DNA from: Novosphingobium sp. SG751A
Lineage (GTDB): Bacteria; Pseudomonadota; Alphaproteobacteria; Sphingomonadales; Sphingomonadaceae
DNA length: 64,000 bases
Direction of reading: 5' to 3'
Assembly (NCBI RefSeq): GCF_013149295.1
Contig: NZ_JABGCB010000010.1
Location: 1 to 64,000 of the forward strand
Positions within the stretch are counted from its first letter, which is position 1. Every line of letters starts with the position of its first letter. The notes below the pieces were generated by a model. That model was not told the origin of the DNA. It was given only the letters and a program-made list of their open reading frames with translations, and did not search any database. Of the stretch, positions 24,006 through 33,278 are shown one piece after another. The translations under genes and the position numbers were made by a program.

Positions 24006-25397
24006 ATGGCCACGATCGATAATCCGATGCTCGACCTTTCCTCCGCCGTGGCGGGCATGGTGAAGGACAGCGACGAAGGGCAATTGCGCGAACTGATCCT
24101 TGGCCTGTCCGAGGAATATGCGCGCCGCTATCACGCCCCCCGCGCGTTTCTGCCCGGTGAGAGCGTGGTGCCGGTTTCCGGCAAGGTCGTGGGCGAGGGC
24201 GAGCTGCGCAATCTGGTCGATGCCAGCCTCGACATGTGGCTGACCACGGGCCGCTATAACACGCAATTCGAGGAAAAGCTGGCTGCGCGACTGGGCGTGG
24301 CCCATGCGCTGACCACCAATTCGGGTTCCTCGGCCAATCTGCTGGCGCTGGCGGCGCTGACCTCGCATTACCATCGCAGCGATGCGTTGAAGCCGGGCGA
24401 TGAAGTCATCACCGTGGCCACGGGTTTCCCCACCACGGTCAATCCGTCGCTGCAATATGGGCTGGTGCCGGTTTTCGTCGACTGCGACATTCCGACCTAC
24501 AACATCAAGCCCGAGATGATCGAGGCGGCGGTGTCGGACAAGACCCGCGCGATCATGATCGCCCACACGCTGGGCAATCCCTTTGACATTGCCGAAGTGA
24601 TGCGCGTTGCCGAAAAGTACAACCTCTGGGTGGTCGAGGATACGTGCGATGCGCTGGGCGCGACGTTCGATGGCAAGCCGGTCGGCACGTTCGGCCATTT
24701 GGGCACGCTGTCTTTCTATCCGGCGCATCACATCACCATGGGCGAGGGCGGGGCGGTGTTCACCGACAAGCCTCGGCTGAAGCGGGTGGTCGAATCGTTC
24801 CGCGACTGGGGGCGCGACTGCTGGTGCGCGCCGGGTCAGGACAACACCTGCGGCAAGCGCTTCAACCGCAAGCTGGGCACGCTGCCCCATGGCTACGACC
24901 ACAAGTATACCTATGGCCACGTTGGCTATAATCTGAAGATCACCGATATGCAGGCGGCCGTGGGCCTTGCCCAGCTTGACCGGCTCGACGGCTTTATCGC
25001 CGCGCGCCAGCGCAATTTCGACAAGCTGACGCAGTTGCTGAAGCCTCTGGAAGATATCTTCATTCTGCCCCGAGCCACAGAGCGTTCGCAGCCTTCGTGG
25101 TTCGGCTATCCCATCACCATCCGCCCCGAAACCGGCATCAACCGCGAGGCTCTGGTCGAGTTCCTGACCGAGCAGAAAATCGGCACGCGCCTGCTGTTTG
25201 GCGGCAACCTTTTGCACCAGCCCTATATGAAGGGCCGCAACGTGCGCGTGGTGGGCGATCTGGCCAATGCCGATCTGGTGACGACCAATACTTTCTGGTT
25301 GGGCATCTATCCGGGTTTGACGGATGATCACCTTAGTTATACCGCCGAGCAGATTGGTGTCTTCCTTGCGGATCATTACGGATCGGCTAAGGGCTAA
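24006..25397 (+). CDS. rfbH: CDP-4-keto-6-deoxyglucose 3-dehydrase (E1, PLP and [2Fe-2S])
   Basis: A 463-residue aminotransferase-fold enzyme that removes the C3 hydroxyl. The usual PLP lysine is replaced by His in [13 protein letters not shown], the hallmark of E1/RfbH. A cysteine cluster in [17 protein letters not shown] fits the [2Fe-2S] site. [16 protein letters not shown] and [10 protein letters not shown] complete the PLP pocket. E1 needs an electron-transferring reductase (RfbI/AscD, E3); none is seen in this window. The reading frame follows rfbG in the operon. Confidence 0.95.
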   Translation: MATIDNPMLDLSSAVAGMVKDSDEGQLRELILGLSEEYARRYHAPRAFLPGESVVPVSGKVVGEGELRNLVDASLDMWLTTGRYNTQFEEKLAARLGVAHALTTNSGSSANLLALAALTSHYHRSDALKPGDEVITVATGFPTTVNPSLQYGLVPVFVDCDIPTYNIKPEMIEAAVSDKTRAIMIAHTLGNPFDIAEVMRVAEKYNLWVVEDTCDALGATFDGKPVGTFGHLGTLSFYPAHHITMGEGGAVFTDKPRLKRVVESFRDWGRDCWCAPGQDNTCGKRFNRKLGTLPHGYDHKYTYGHVGYNLKITDMQAAVGLAQLDRLDGFIAARQRNFDKLTQLLKPLEDIFILPRATERSQPSWFGYPITIRPETGINREALVEFLTEQKIGTRLLFGGNLLHQPYMKGRNVRVVGDLANADLVTTNTFWLGIYPGLTDDHLSYTAEQIGVFLADHYGSAKG

Positions 25398-25451
25398 GCC
25401 ACCAAGGTTTGTTACGGGCAGGGTCGGAAAGCCAGCCGAAGAGGTTTAGAC

Positions 25452-26255
25452 GTGAACGCATACGAAAAACGCATGTTGGCGATTCTGGCCGAAGGCGCGG
25501 CCAAATACGGTTTTGTCTCGGTCAAGGCCGAGTTCGAGGCCGAAGGCACGCGCAGCGACGAATTTCTGCGCCTGCTCGAACTGGCCCGCCGCGCCGGTCT
25601 AAAGGTCGCGCTCAAGATCGGTGGTTGCGAGGCGATCCGCGATCTGATCGAGGCGCGCCAGTATGGTGTCGATTACATCATCGCGCCCATGGTCGAGACG
25701 CCCTATGCGCTCTCGAAATTCATTGCCGCCAAGGACAAGGTGTTTCCTAAGGACGAGCAGGCGGACATGTCCTTCCTGTTCAACGTCGAAACGGCCACCA
25801 CCTTTGACAGCCTGGAAAAGCTGGGCGAAGTGGCGCAGGGCGGCAATGTCGGCTTTGTGTTCGGCCGCGTCGATTTTGCAGGGTCCCTGGGCCATGACCG
25901 TTCGTTTGTGAACAGCGATGCGATGGCAGGCTATGTCAATTCCGTGGCCAAGGTGGCGCAGCAGCGCGGCCTCGAACTGGTCGTGGGCGGCGGGGTCAGC
26001 CCGGATTCGGTACCTTTGCTGGCAGGCGCCCGCGCGCATCGTCTGGACCGCTTTGAAACGCGCAAGGTCGTGTTCGACGCCGCAGTGGTCGAGGATGGCC
26101 GTGCCGCTGCGGGCATGGAACTGGCGATCGAGTTCGAGCTGCTTTGGCTCAAAAACAAGCGCGACTTCTATCGCGGCATCGCCGAGGAAGATGCTACCCG
26201 CATCGCCATGATGGAGGCGCGTCAAGCCACCGCCAAGACCGCCGAGCCTGCGTAA
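25452..26255 (+). CDS. HpcH/HpaI aldolase/citrate lyase-like protein in a sugar operon
   Basis: A 267-residue TIM-barrel protein resembling the pyruvate aldolase / citrate lyase beta superfamily. GLKVALKIGGCEAIRDL, VDYIIAPMVETPYAL (Glu as a metal ligand), FLFNVETATTFDSL and NVGFVFGRVDFAGSLG follow the order of that fold. Such enzymes split or form 2-keto acids with Mg2+. The start is GTG at 25452 with AGAGG upstream. Its place between rfbH and a ThDP enzyme 6 bp downstream suggests it supplies or acts on a keto-acid or keto-sugar in the same pathway; the reaction is unknown. Confidence 0.8.
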   Translation: MNAYEKRMLAILAEGAAKYGFVSVKAEFEAEGTRSDEFLRLLELARRAGLKVALKIGGCEAIRDLIEARQYGVDYIIAPMVETPYALSKFIAAKDKVFPKDEQADMSFLFNVETATTFDSLEKLGEVAQGGNVGFVFGRVDFAGSLGHDRSFVNSDAMAGYVNSVAKVAQQRGLELVVGGGVSPDSVPLLAGARAHRLDRFETRKVVFDAAVVEDGRAAAGMELAIEFELLWLKNKRDFYRGIAEEDATRIAMMEARQATAKTAEPA

Positions 26256-26261
26256 ATCATC

Positions 26262-28130
26262 ATGGCTGATACTATCCGGGTCGCGGACCTGATCGCCCGC
26301 CTGTTGGTGCAAAGCGGTGTTTCGGACTGCTTCATGCTGACGGGCGGCGGGGCCATGCACCTCAACGACGCCTTTGGGCGCGAAGAGGGGCTGCGCAAGA
26401 TCTTCAACCACCACGAGCAGGCCAGCGCCATCGCGGCGGAAAGCTATGCGCGTCTGTGCGGCAAGCCTGCGCTGGTCAATGTCACCACGGGGCCGGGAGG
26501 CGTGAACACGCTCAACGGCGTCTATGGCGCCTATGTCGATTCGATCCCGATGATCGTGGTGTCAGGGCAGGTGAAGCGTGAGACGATCGCGGGCAATTTC
26601 CCGCATATCCCGCTGCGCCAACTGGGCGATCAGGAAGTCGATATTGTCGCCATGGTGCGGCCCGTCACCAAATATGCGGTCGTGCTGCAAGACCCGGCGC
26701 AGGCGCGCAAGGTGGTGGAAAAGGCGATCTACCTTGCCACGCGCGGGCGGCCCGGCCCGGTGTGGATCGACGTTCCCATCGACGTTCAGGCCGCCCCGGT
26801 GGACCCGGACGCGCTGGAGGCTTTCGATCCGGCGAATGATGTGGACACGGCACAGGAGTGGAACGCGCCCAACAATGCGGCTGAAACCGGCGCGTTGACC
26901 GGCGCCGATTTGCAGGCCGAGGTTGGCGCAATGCTGGCCGAATTCTGCGCGGCGGAGCGGCCCGTGGTGTTTGTGGGCGCGGGCGTGCGCCTGTCGAACA
27001 CGCATGAACGGTTTCTGGCCCTGATAGAAAAGCTGGGCGCGCCGGTCGTGACGGGCTGGAACGCGCATGACGCGCTGCCCAATGCCCATCCGCTCTATGT
27101 CGGCCGTCCGGGCAGCGTGGGCGACCGTGGCGGCAATTTTGCCGTACAGGGCGCCGACTATGTGCTGGTTTTGGGCAGTCGCCTCAACATCCGCCAGATC
27201 AGCTATAACTGGCAGAGCTTTGCCCGCAATGCGCGCGTGGCGATGGTGGATATTGACCGGGCCGAATTGGGCAAGCCCACGCTCAGCCTGCACCGCCCGA
27301 TCCATGCCGACCTGCGCGATTTCTTCGATGCGGTTGATGCTCTGGGCGTGCCGGGCGAAGGCGTGGACAACCGCGCCGCCTATCTGGCACGCAGCCGCGA
27401 ACGAGCCGCCCAATACCCGACCGTGCGCGACGAATTTCGCAGCGAGACCGGTCCGATCAACCCCTATGTCTTTGGCGAGGCGCTGTTTAACGAGCTGGAA
27501 GAGGGCGACATCATCGTCTCGGGCGACGGCACGGCCTGCGTCACGATCTTCCAATGCGCCGACCTGAAGGCGGGTCAGCGGCTTTACACCAATTCCGGCT
27601 GCGCCAGCATGGGCTATGACCTGCCCGGCGCCATCGGCGCCTATTATGCGGGCGGCGGGCGGCGGATCATCTGCCTTGCTGGCGATGGCTCGATCATGAT
27701 GAATTTGCAGGAACTGCAGACCATCGTGGGCGCGCGCCTGCCGATCAAGATCTTTGTCCTCAACAATGACGGCTATCACTCGATCCGTCAGTCGCAGGTC
27801 GCCCATTTCAAGGGCTTCTCGGTCGGCTGCGGGCCGGACAGCGGCCTGACCTTCCCCGACTTCGCGCGTCTGGCCGCCGGTTTCGGCTTCCCGGCGCGCA
27901 AGGCGGAAAAGGATGGCGATCTGCCTTGCGCGATCCGCGCCACGCTGGATGGCGAGGGCGCGCAATTGTGCGAGGTGATGGTCGACAAGGCGCAGCAGTT
28001 CGAGCCCAAGCTGTCGAGCCGCCGCCTGCCCGATGGCACGATGGTCTCGCCCCCGTTGGAGGATCTCTCGCCCTTCCTGTCGGACGAGGAACTGGCCGCA
28101 GCCATGGCGCCCTGCGCCACCTTGCGTTAA
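26262..28130 (+). CDS. ThDP-dependent enzyme, acetolactate synthase/YerE-like
   Basis: A 622-residue enzyme with the three-domain acetolactate synthase layout. The N-terminal PYR domain has the activating Glu in FNHHEQASAIAAESYARL. A central domain shows KLGAPVVTGWNAHDALP. The C-terminal domain carries the ThDP motif GDGSIMMNLQEL ... VLNNDGYHSIRQSQ. In Yersinia, YerE of this family transfers a pyruvate-derived acetyl unit to CDP-3,6-dideoxy-4-ketoglucose to make the branched sugar yersiniose. Directly after rfbFGH and an aldolase, the same kind of chemistry is likely; anabolic acetolactate synthase is less likely because no ilvN or ilvC is adjacent. Confidence 0.85.
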   Translation: MADTIRVADLIARLLVQSGVSDCFMLTGGGAMHLNDAFGREEGLRKIFNHHEQASAIAAESYARLCGKPALVNVTTGPGGVNTLNGVYGAYVDSIPMIVVSGQVKRETIAGNFPHIPLRQLGDQEVDIVAMVRPVTKYAVVLQDPAQARKVVEKAIYLATRGRPGPVWIDVPIDVQAAPVDPDALEAFDPANDVDTAQEWNAPNNAAETGALTGADLQAEVGAMLAEFCAAERPVVFVGAGVRLSNTHERFLALIEKLGAPVVTGWNAHDALPNAHPLYVGRPGSVGDRGGNFAVQGADYVLVLGSRLNIRQISYNWQSFARNARVAMVDIDRAELGKPTLSLHRPIHADLRDFFDAVDALGVPGEGVDNRAAYLARSRERAAQYPTVRDEFRSETGPINPYVFGEALFNELEEGDIIVSGDGTACVTIFQCADLKAGQRLYTNSGCASMGYDLPGAIGAYYAGGGRRIICLAGDGSIMMNLQELQTIVGARLPIKIFVLNNDGYHSIRQSQVAHFKGFSVGCGPDSGLTFPDFARLAAGFGFPARKAEKDGDLPCAIRATLDGEGAQLCEVMVDKAQQFEPKLSSRRLPDGTMVSPPLEDLSPFLSDEELAAAMAPCATLR

Positions 28131-28136
28131 ACGGCC

Positions 28137-28790
28137 ATGCTTCGCCATCTGATCTTCGATCTCGACGGCACGCTGGTCGACAGCTGTGCGATTTGTGTTG
28201 AGATCCTTGAAGGGATGCTGGCGGAACGTGGCAATGCCCGCAAGATTGACCCCGAATTTGCCCGCCCATGGATGAGCCATGGGGGGCAAAAGATGGTCAT
28301 GGCGCTGCTGGGCGATGATTGTGGCGATCCGGCGCAGGAACTGGCCGAATTCCGCCGCCGCTATGCCGTGACGCAGACGCGGGTGGAGACGCTCTTCAAC
28401 CATGTAGCCACCAGCCTGCGCACCCTGCATGGGCGTGGTTTTGTGCTGTCTATCTGTTCGAACAAGCCGCAAAATCTGGTCGACAAAGTGCTGGAGGATA
28501 CCGGCCTTGCGCCGCTTTTCAAAAGCGTGGTGGGATCGCGCGCGGGGGTTGCGCCCAAGCCTGCGCCCGATCTGCTCGATCTGGTGCTAGCCGATCTGGG
28601 CGCTTCGCCCGACCATTGCCTGTTCGTGGGCGACAGTGAACTGGACCATGCCGTGGCCGATGCGCGCGGTATGCCGTTTCTGTTCCTGACCCATGGCTAT
28701 GCCGATCCCGAATACCGGCCTGATCCGGCCAAGAGCTATGATTGCTTTGGCGAGCTGGCCCGCGCGGTAATGGAGCGGGCGCATGGCTGA
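28137..28790 (+). CDS. HAD superfamily phosphatase (phosphoglycolate phosphatase-like)
   Basis: A 217-residue HAD hydrolase. Motif I is IFDLDGTLVDS, motif II is SICSNKP, motif III Lys is in APKPAPD, and motif IV is FVGDSELDHAVAD. The helical cap between I and II is the PGP type. It starts 6 bp after the ThDP enzyme and overlaps the next gene by 8 bp, so it is part of the operon. It could remove a phosphate from a sugar or carrier intermediate; the substrate is not visible. Confidence 0.88.
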   Translation: MLRHLIFDLDGTLVDSCAICVEILEGMLAERGNARKIDPEFARPWMSHGGQKMVMALLGDDCGDPAQELAEFRRRYAVTQTRVETLFNHVATSLRTLHGRGFVLSICSNKPQNLVDKVLEDTGLAPLFKSVVGSRAGVAPKPAPDLLDLVLADLGASPDHCLFVGDSELDHAVADARGMPFLFLTHGYADPEYRPDPAKSYDCFGELARAVMERAHG

Positions 28791-29736
28791 AGGTTTGGCC
28801 CCCGAAGTGGCGCGCGCACTGGTCGAGGACGGGCGGCGCATCGTCATCACCGGGGCAGGGGGCTGGATCGGCCTGGCCACGCTGGATCTGCTGGCCAATG
28901 CGCTCGGCGACAAGTTTGAAAAGCGCGTGCGACCCTTTGGTTCGAACACGCGCGCGCTGCGGCTTGCCGATGGGGCGCAGGTGTTGCAGCGTCCGCTGGC
29001 CGATATGGCGTGGTTGCCCAAAGAGCCGACCATTGTTCTCCACACCGCCTTCCTGACCAAGGATCGCGCCGAGGCGATGGAGGAGGATGCCTATATCGCC
29101 GCCAATCGCGCGATCAGCGAGGCGGTGCTCAAGGCCCTGAACCCCATCGGCGCCGAGGCGATTTTCGTGGCCAGCAGCGGGGCGGCGGCCAAGGCCGACG
29201 ATCCCAGTGCCAGTGCGGGGATGCGGCTCTATGGCGCCTTGAAGCGCGAGGATGAGGAACGCTTTGCCGCTTGGGCCGATGAAACCGGCAAGCGCGGCGT
29301 CATCGCCCGCATTCATGCGCTGACCGGGCCTTATATCAACAAGCCGGGCGCCTATGCCATCGCCAGTTTCATCGAGGACGCCATGGCGGGCCGCCCGGTC
29401 GAAGTCCGCGCGCCAAAGCGGGTCGTGCGCGCTTATGTCGCCATCCGCGAATTGATGAGCCTTGTCTTCGCAGCGCTGGCGCCCGCGACGGGCACGCTGC
29501 GTTTCGACAGTGGGGGCGAGGCGATGGAACTGGGCGAAATCGCAGGCGTGGTTGCGGCGCAAACCGGCACCAGCGTGAAGCGTGCCGAGATCACCACCGG
29601 CCCCTCCGATATTTATCACGGCGATGATACCGCCTATCGCGCCCTGCTGGCCGATTATGGCATCGCGCCTGTCCCTCTGGCCGCGCAGGTGGCCGAGATG
29701 ATCGCGTGGGCACAACAATCCTCGCACGCCGCCTGA
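28783..29736 (+). CDS. NAD(P)-dependent epimerase/reductase (extended SDR)
   Basis: A 317-residue extended SDR. The cofactor loop is IVITGAGGWIGLATLDLL, the catalytic Ser is in FVASSGAA, and Tyr-x3-Lys is YGALKREDEE. ARIHALTGPYINKPGAYAIA marks the sugar-binding half. In this operon the natural role would be reduction or epimerisation of the keto-sugar made by the upstream enzymes, like YerF in yersiniose synthesis. It overlaps the HAD gene by 8 bp and ends 15 bp before the glycosyltransferase. Confidence 0.85.
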   Translation: MAEGLAPEVARALVEDGRRIVITGAGGWIGLATLDLLANALGDKFEKRVRPFGSNTRALRLADGAQVLQRPLADMAWLPKEPTIVLHTAFLTKDRAEAMEEDAYIAANRAISEAVLKALNPIGAEAIFVASSGAAAKADDPSASAGMRLYGALKREDEERFAAWADETGKRGVIARIHALTGPYINKPGAYAIASFIEDAMAGRPVEVRAPKRVVRAYVAIRELMSLVFAALAPATGTLRFDSGGEAMELGEIAGVVAAQTGTSVKRAEITTGPSDIYHGDDTAYRALLADYGIAPVPLAAQVAEMIAWAQQSSHAA

Positions 29737-29751
29737 GCGGGAAGGTAATCC

Positions 29752-30699
29752 ATGACAAAGAGTGCCGACATTGACGTTTCGGTGGTCATCCCCTGTTACA
29801 ATGAGGAGATGAACGCCGGGCCGATTGCCGAGGCGGTGATCGCGCAACTGGAGCCGTTGGGCGTCAGCTTTGACATCATCTTTATCGACAACCATTCGAC
29901 CGACAACACTGTGGCGATCATCAAGGCGATGTGCCTGCGCGACCCGCGCATCCGCCTGATCGCCAATACGCGCAATTTCGGGCAAATGCGCTCGCCCACC
30001 CATGGCATTTATGCCGCGCGGGGGCGGGCGGTGATCGGCATGTGCGCCGATTTTCAGGACAGCCCCGAGCTTTTGCCCCATTTCGTGCGTCGTTGGCAGG
30101 AGGGCGTTGATATCGTGCTGGGCGTGCGCGAGCGGGAAAAATCGGGCCTCATGCTTTCGGTCATCCGCGCGCTGTCCTATTGGCTGGCCAAGAATTTCGG
30201 GGATTTTCAGACCATCCCTAATGCCACCGGCTTTGGCCTTTACAGCCGCCGCGTGGTCGATGCGATTCGCGCGCTGAATGAGCCGGAGCCTTTCTATCGC
30301 GGGTTGCTGGTGGAAACGGGCTTTCCGCTGGAGACGATCAATTACGTCCGTCCGCCGCGCGTTCGGGGCAAATCGAAGAACAATTTCTTCACCCTGCTCG
30401 ACTTTGCCATTGCGGGCCTGACGGGTTCGTCCAAACGCCTGCTGCGTGCGCCGCTTTATCTCAGCGTGCTTGGGGCGGTTGTGTCCCTGCTGATGCTGGT
30501 GGGCGCGGGGATCGCCTTTTTCACCGGGCGTCCGATTGCGGGCTGGCTGATCGGCATGGTGCTTCAGGCGCAATTCGCGCTGATCTTCGGCTTTATGGGC
30601 CTGATGGGCGACCATATCCGTCAGATCTCGGAGCGCACACGCGGCACGCCGCTGGTGCTGGAGCGTGAGCGGGTGAATTTTCCTGAGGATTACGGATGA
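29752..30699 (+). CDS. GT2 glycosyltransferase, polyprenyl-phosphate sugar synthase type
   Basis: A 315-residue membrane glycosyltransferase of the DPM1/GtrB/ArnC group. VSVVIPCYNEEMNAGPI, FIDNHSTDNTV, and the metal site GMCADFQDSPEL (usual ADLQD) are present. Two C-terminal membrane helices follow (VLGAVVSLLMLVGAGIAFF and MVLQAQFALIFGFMGLMGD). It probably transfers the sugar to undecaprenyl phosphate on the inner face of the membrane. GGAAGG precedes the ATG. It overlaps the GtrA gene by 4 bp, a classic GtrB-GtrA pairing. Confidence 0.92.
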   Translation: MTKSADIDVSVVIPCYNEEMNAGPIAEAVIAQLEPLGVSFDIIFIDNHSTDNTVAIIKAMCLRDPRIRLIANTRNFGQMRSPTHGIYAARGRAVIGMCADFQDSPELLPHFVRRWQEGVDIVLGVREREKSGLMLSVIRALSYWLAKNFGDFQTIPNATGFGLYSRRVVDAIRALNEPEPFYRGLLVETGFPLETINYVRPPRVRGKSKNNFFTLLDFAIAGLTGSSKRLLRAPLYLSVLGAVVSLLMLVGAGIAFFTGRPIAGWLIGMVLQAQFALIFGFMGLMGDHIRQISERTRGTPLVLERERVNFPEDYG

Positions 30700-31067
30700 T
30701 CTCGCGGGATCGTGCCGCCGAAATCCTGCGCTTTCTGATCGCGGGTGCAATCAACACGGCCTTCGGCTATGGACTTTATGCGGGGCTTATCTGGCTGGGG
30801 TTGGACCGTTATGTGGCGCAGGCCATCGGCTATGTGCTGGGCACGGGGTTTAATTATGTCACCTATTCGCGCGGGGTGTTCACTGGCGCAGGGCCGGCGA
30901 AATTGCGTTTCGCGCTCTCCTATGCGGGCAACTATCTCATCAATCTGGCGGGGCTGAAACTGGCCTCGCATTTCATCACCGATCCCTATCTGGCTGGGGC
31001 GGTGACGACCTTTGCGGTGGTGGTGCTCAACTATGCGGTGCTGAAACGGCTGGTGTTTCGGGCCTGA
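30696..31067 (+). CDS. GtrA family membrane protein (putative lipid-sugar flippase)
   Basis: A 123-residue protein with four hydrophobic segments: EILRFLIAGAINTAFGYGLY, YVAQAIGYVLGTGFNYVTY, AKLRFALSYAGNYLINLAGL and AGAVTTFAVVVLNYAVLKRL. This order and the Phe-Asn-Tyr near the second helix are typical of GtrA. GtrA proteins are thought to flip undecaprenyl-phosphate sugars across the membrane. The start overlaps the glycosyltransferase stop as ATGA, and it is the last gene of the operon. Confidence 0.92.
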   Translation: MISRDRAAEILRFLIAGAINTAFGYGLYAGLIWLGLDRYVAQAIGYVLGTGFNYVTYSRGVFTGAGPAKLRFALSYAGNYLINLAGLKLASHFITDPYLAGAVTTFAVVVLNYAVLKRLVFRA

Positions 31068-31191
31068 AAAATTGTAAGTAATACGTCTCTTTTTCGCTAG
31101 GCAAGGTCAGACCTCCCCGTTATCCTCCCCCCATAAATCCCGGACACAGATGGAGCGGACAAACCGCCCAGCCGGGGGAGAGAGGATTGCG

Positions 31192-32820
31192 ATGCATATG
31201 CAGACAGGGAGAATTGCGCCCTCAACGACCCGCGTGGCCAAGGGTGGGTGGTATGCCTTGCTGCTGGTCTGCGCGATGCAATTGCTAAGCCTGCTTGATC
31301 GCAACATTCTGGCGATCCTTTCCCCGCGCATCAAACATGATCTGGCCATTGGCGATGCGGAGATGGGCCTGCTCTATGGCACGGTCTTTGCGCTGTTTTA
31401 TGCGGTATTCTCGCTGCCTTTAGGGCGTCTGGCCGATGGCTGGCGGCGGACGTGGCTGCTGGCCATCTGCATTGCCTTCTGGTCGCTGGCCACGGGCCTT
31501 GCCGGGATCGCCAGCGGCTTTGCGCTGCTTGCCCTTTCGCGCCTTGGCGTGGGCATTGGCGAGGCGGCCAGCCAGCCTGCAGGCACGAGCCTCATCTATG
31601 ACTATTTCCCCAAGGCGCGGCGCGGTCTGGCTATGGCGGTGATGGCGGCGGCGATTGCCATTGGCCTTGGCCTGTCCAGCGTGCTGGGCGGGGTGGCGGC
31701 CGATTGGTGGGATGGGCGCTTTGCCGGTGTTGGCGCGCCCTTTGGCCTGCGGGGCTGGCAATTTGCTTTCCTGCTGGCGGCGGTGCCGGGCCTGCCCTTG
31801 GCGGTTCTGCTCTGGCGCTTGAATGAACCGGTACGCGGGGCGATTGAGGGCATCACCACGCCGCCCGACCCGCGCCCCTTTGCCGCCTCGTTCGATGTGC
31901 TGCTGGCGGTCCTGCCGTTTACCAACTGGCTGATGCTGGCGCGGCGAGGGGCTTCGGCGCGGGTCTGGGCGGTCAATCTGGCGGGCACATTTGTGATCGT
32001 GGGTGCGATGGTGGCGCTGGCCCGCGCCGGGGCGGCCTTCAGCCCGCGCCCCCTGCTCAACCTTGGCGTGGCCAGCCTCTCGCCCCATACGCTGCAATGG
32101 GCGGTGGTGGGCCTGGGCCTGTTCGCCACGCTCAATCTGGTGCAGGCGGTGCGGCTGACTGATGCTCCGGCCCATGCGGTAATGCGCAGCCCTTCGCTGA
32201 TCCTGTGCATCGCCGCCGGGTCGCTGCAAAGCATGATCAATTACGGCTGCATGGCCTTCACCCCGGCGTTCCTGATGAAAACCTATCACCTGACCCCGGC
32301 GCAGACGGGTCTGCAATTCGGCCTGCTTTCGGCCGGATTGGGCGTGGTGGGGCCGATGGTGGCCGGGCCTGTCACGGACTGGGCGGGGCAGCGTTTGCCC
32401 GGCGTGGGGCGTGTGCTGCTGGCGCTGTTTGCGATGGGGGTTTCGCCCTGTCTGGCATTCTGGGTCTATCACGCGCCCGATGCGGGGGGCTTTTATGCGC
32501 GGTTTGTGCTGTACAGTTTCGTGCTGACCATGTGGATGCCGCCGCTTTATGCGGTGATGTATGATCAGGTCCTGCCCCGGATGCGCGGGCTGACCGCCTC
32601 GACCTATATCGTGGTGATGACCATCGCGGGGCTGGGTGTGGGGCCGTATATTGTGGGCATGATTTCGGACGCCACGCACGGCGATCTGGGACGGGCGATC
32701 CTGTCGATCAATCTGGTGGCGGTGCCTTTGGTGCTGGTGCTGATCGCGCTGGCCATGCGGGTGCGGGGTGATGAGGGCGCGGTCTTGCTCCGCGCCCGTG
32801 CGGCGGGCGAGCCGGTTTAG
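31192..32820 (+). CDS. MFS transporter, spinster/anion-symporter-like
   Basis: A 542-residue transporter with about 12 hydrophobic segments. TM1 reads MQLLSLLDRNILAILSPRIKHDL, a pattern shared by the spinster-like and aromatic-acid families; PLGRLADGWRRTW between TM2 and TM3 is motif A, and LGVGIGEAASQPAGTSLI follows. The start at 31192 (MHMQTGRI) has GAGAGAGG at good spacing; the upstream ATG at 31150 is less well placed. It follows the sugar operon after a 124-bp gap and its stop overlaps the convergent DUF3237 gene. The substrate is unknown. Confidence 0.88.
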   Translation: MHMQTGRIAPSTTRVAKGGWYALLLVCAMQLLSLLDRNILAILSPRIKHDLAIGDAEMGLLYGTVFALFYAVFSLPLGRLADGWRRTWLLAICIAFWSLATGLAGIASGFALLALSRLGVGIGEAASQPAGTSLIYDYFPKARRGLAMAVMAAAIAIGLGLSSVLGGVAADWWDGRFAGVGAPFGLRGWQFAFLLAAVPGLPLAVLLWRLNEPVRGAIEGITTPPDPRPFAASFDVLLAVLPFTNWLMLARRGASARVWAVNLAGTFVIVGAMVALARAGAAFSPRPLLNLGVASLSPHTLQWAVVGLGLFATLNLVQAVRLTDAPAHAVMRSPSLILCIAAGSLQSMINYGCMAFTPAFLMKTYHLTPAQTGLQFGLLSAGLGVVGPMVAGPVTDWAGQRLPGVGRVLLALFAMGVSPCLAFWVYHAPDAGGFYARFVLYSFVLTMWMPPLYAVMYDQVLPRMRGLTASTYIVVMTIAGLGVGPYIVGMISDATHGDLGRAILSINLVAVPLVLVLIALAMRVRGDEGAVLLRARAAGEPV

Positions 32821-33278
32821 AGCACTCGCCACACCCAGAGCTTGATGCCCAAGGGATAGCGCGCGCCCGAGCAGATGAAGATCGAACGGTTCATCCATTC
32901 ATACGGCCCCTTGGGCGCGATAAATTCGGGAACAGTGCGGAAGTAATATTCGGCCGGATCGACGATCTCGCCCGCCGCCAGCCTTTGCATCACCTCAGGC
33001 GGGCCGTGGCGCAGGCCCTTGTTGCGAATCTGGATCACCGCGCCATCGTCGGTTTCGATGGCATAGATCGCATCGGCCACGGTCACGCCATCGGGGCGCG
33101 TCACCTGCCAGTCGGCGGCATTGCCGATCAGGCGGCCCTTGATCAGCGGCCCTTCGACCCGACCGCCGCCCACGATGGGGATGATCCGCCGCGTGCCATC
33201 GTAGGTCTCGCCGATCGGGCGGGGCGGTTCGAGTTCACCGGTGGCTTCATAGACGAATTCCAGTTCGGGCTTGATCAT
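32817..33278 (-). CDS. DUF3237 domain-containing protein
   Basis: A 153-residue protein matching the DUF3237 barrel. MIKPELEFVYEATGELEPP is followed by IPIVGGGRVEGPLIKGRL, GNAADWQV, DAIYAIETDDGAVIQIRNKG, and the end segment YEWMNRSIFICSGARYP. The family has no settled function. The start at 33278 follows GGGAGAG. The open frame continues far upstream but is antisense to the FAD enzyme and not family-like. Its 3' end overlaps that of the MFS gene by 4 bp in convergent orientation. Confidence 0.9.
   Translation of the reverse strand: MIKPELEFVYEATGELEPPRPIGETYDGTRRIIPIVGGGRVEGPLIKGRLIGNAADWQVTRPDGVTVADAIYAIETDDGAVIQIRNKGLRHGPPEVMQRLAAGEIVDPAEYYFRTVPEFIAPKGPYEWMNRSIFICSGARYPLGIKLWVWRVL

Noticed and set aside
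28519-30750. 743-codon minus-strand open frame in the sugar operon
   Set aside because: Antisense to the HAD, SDR and GT2 genes, which have intact motifs.
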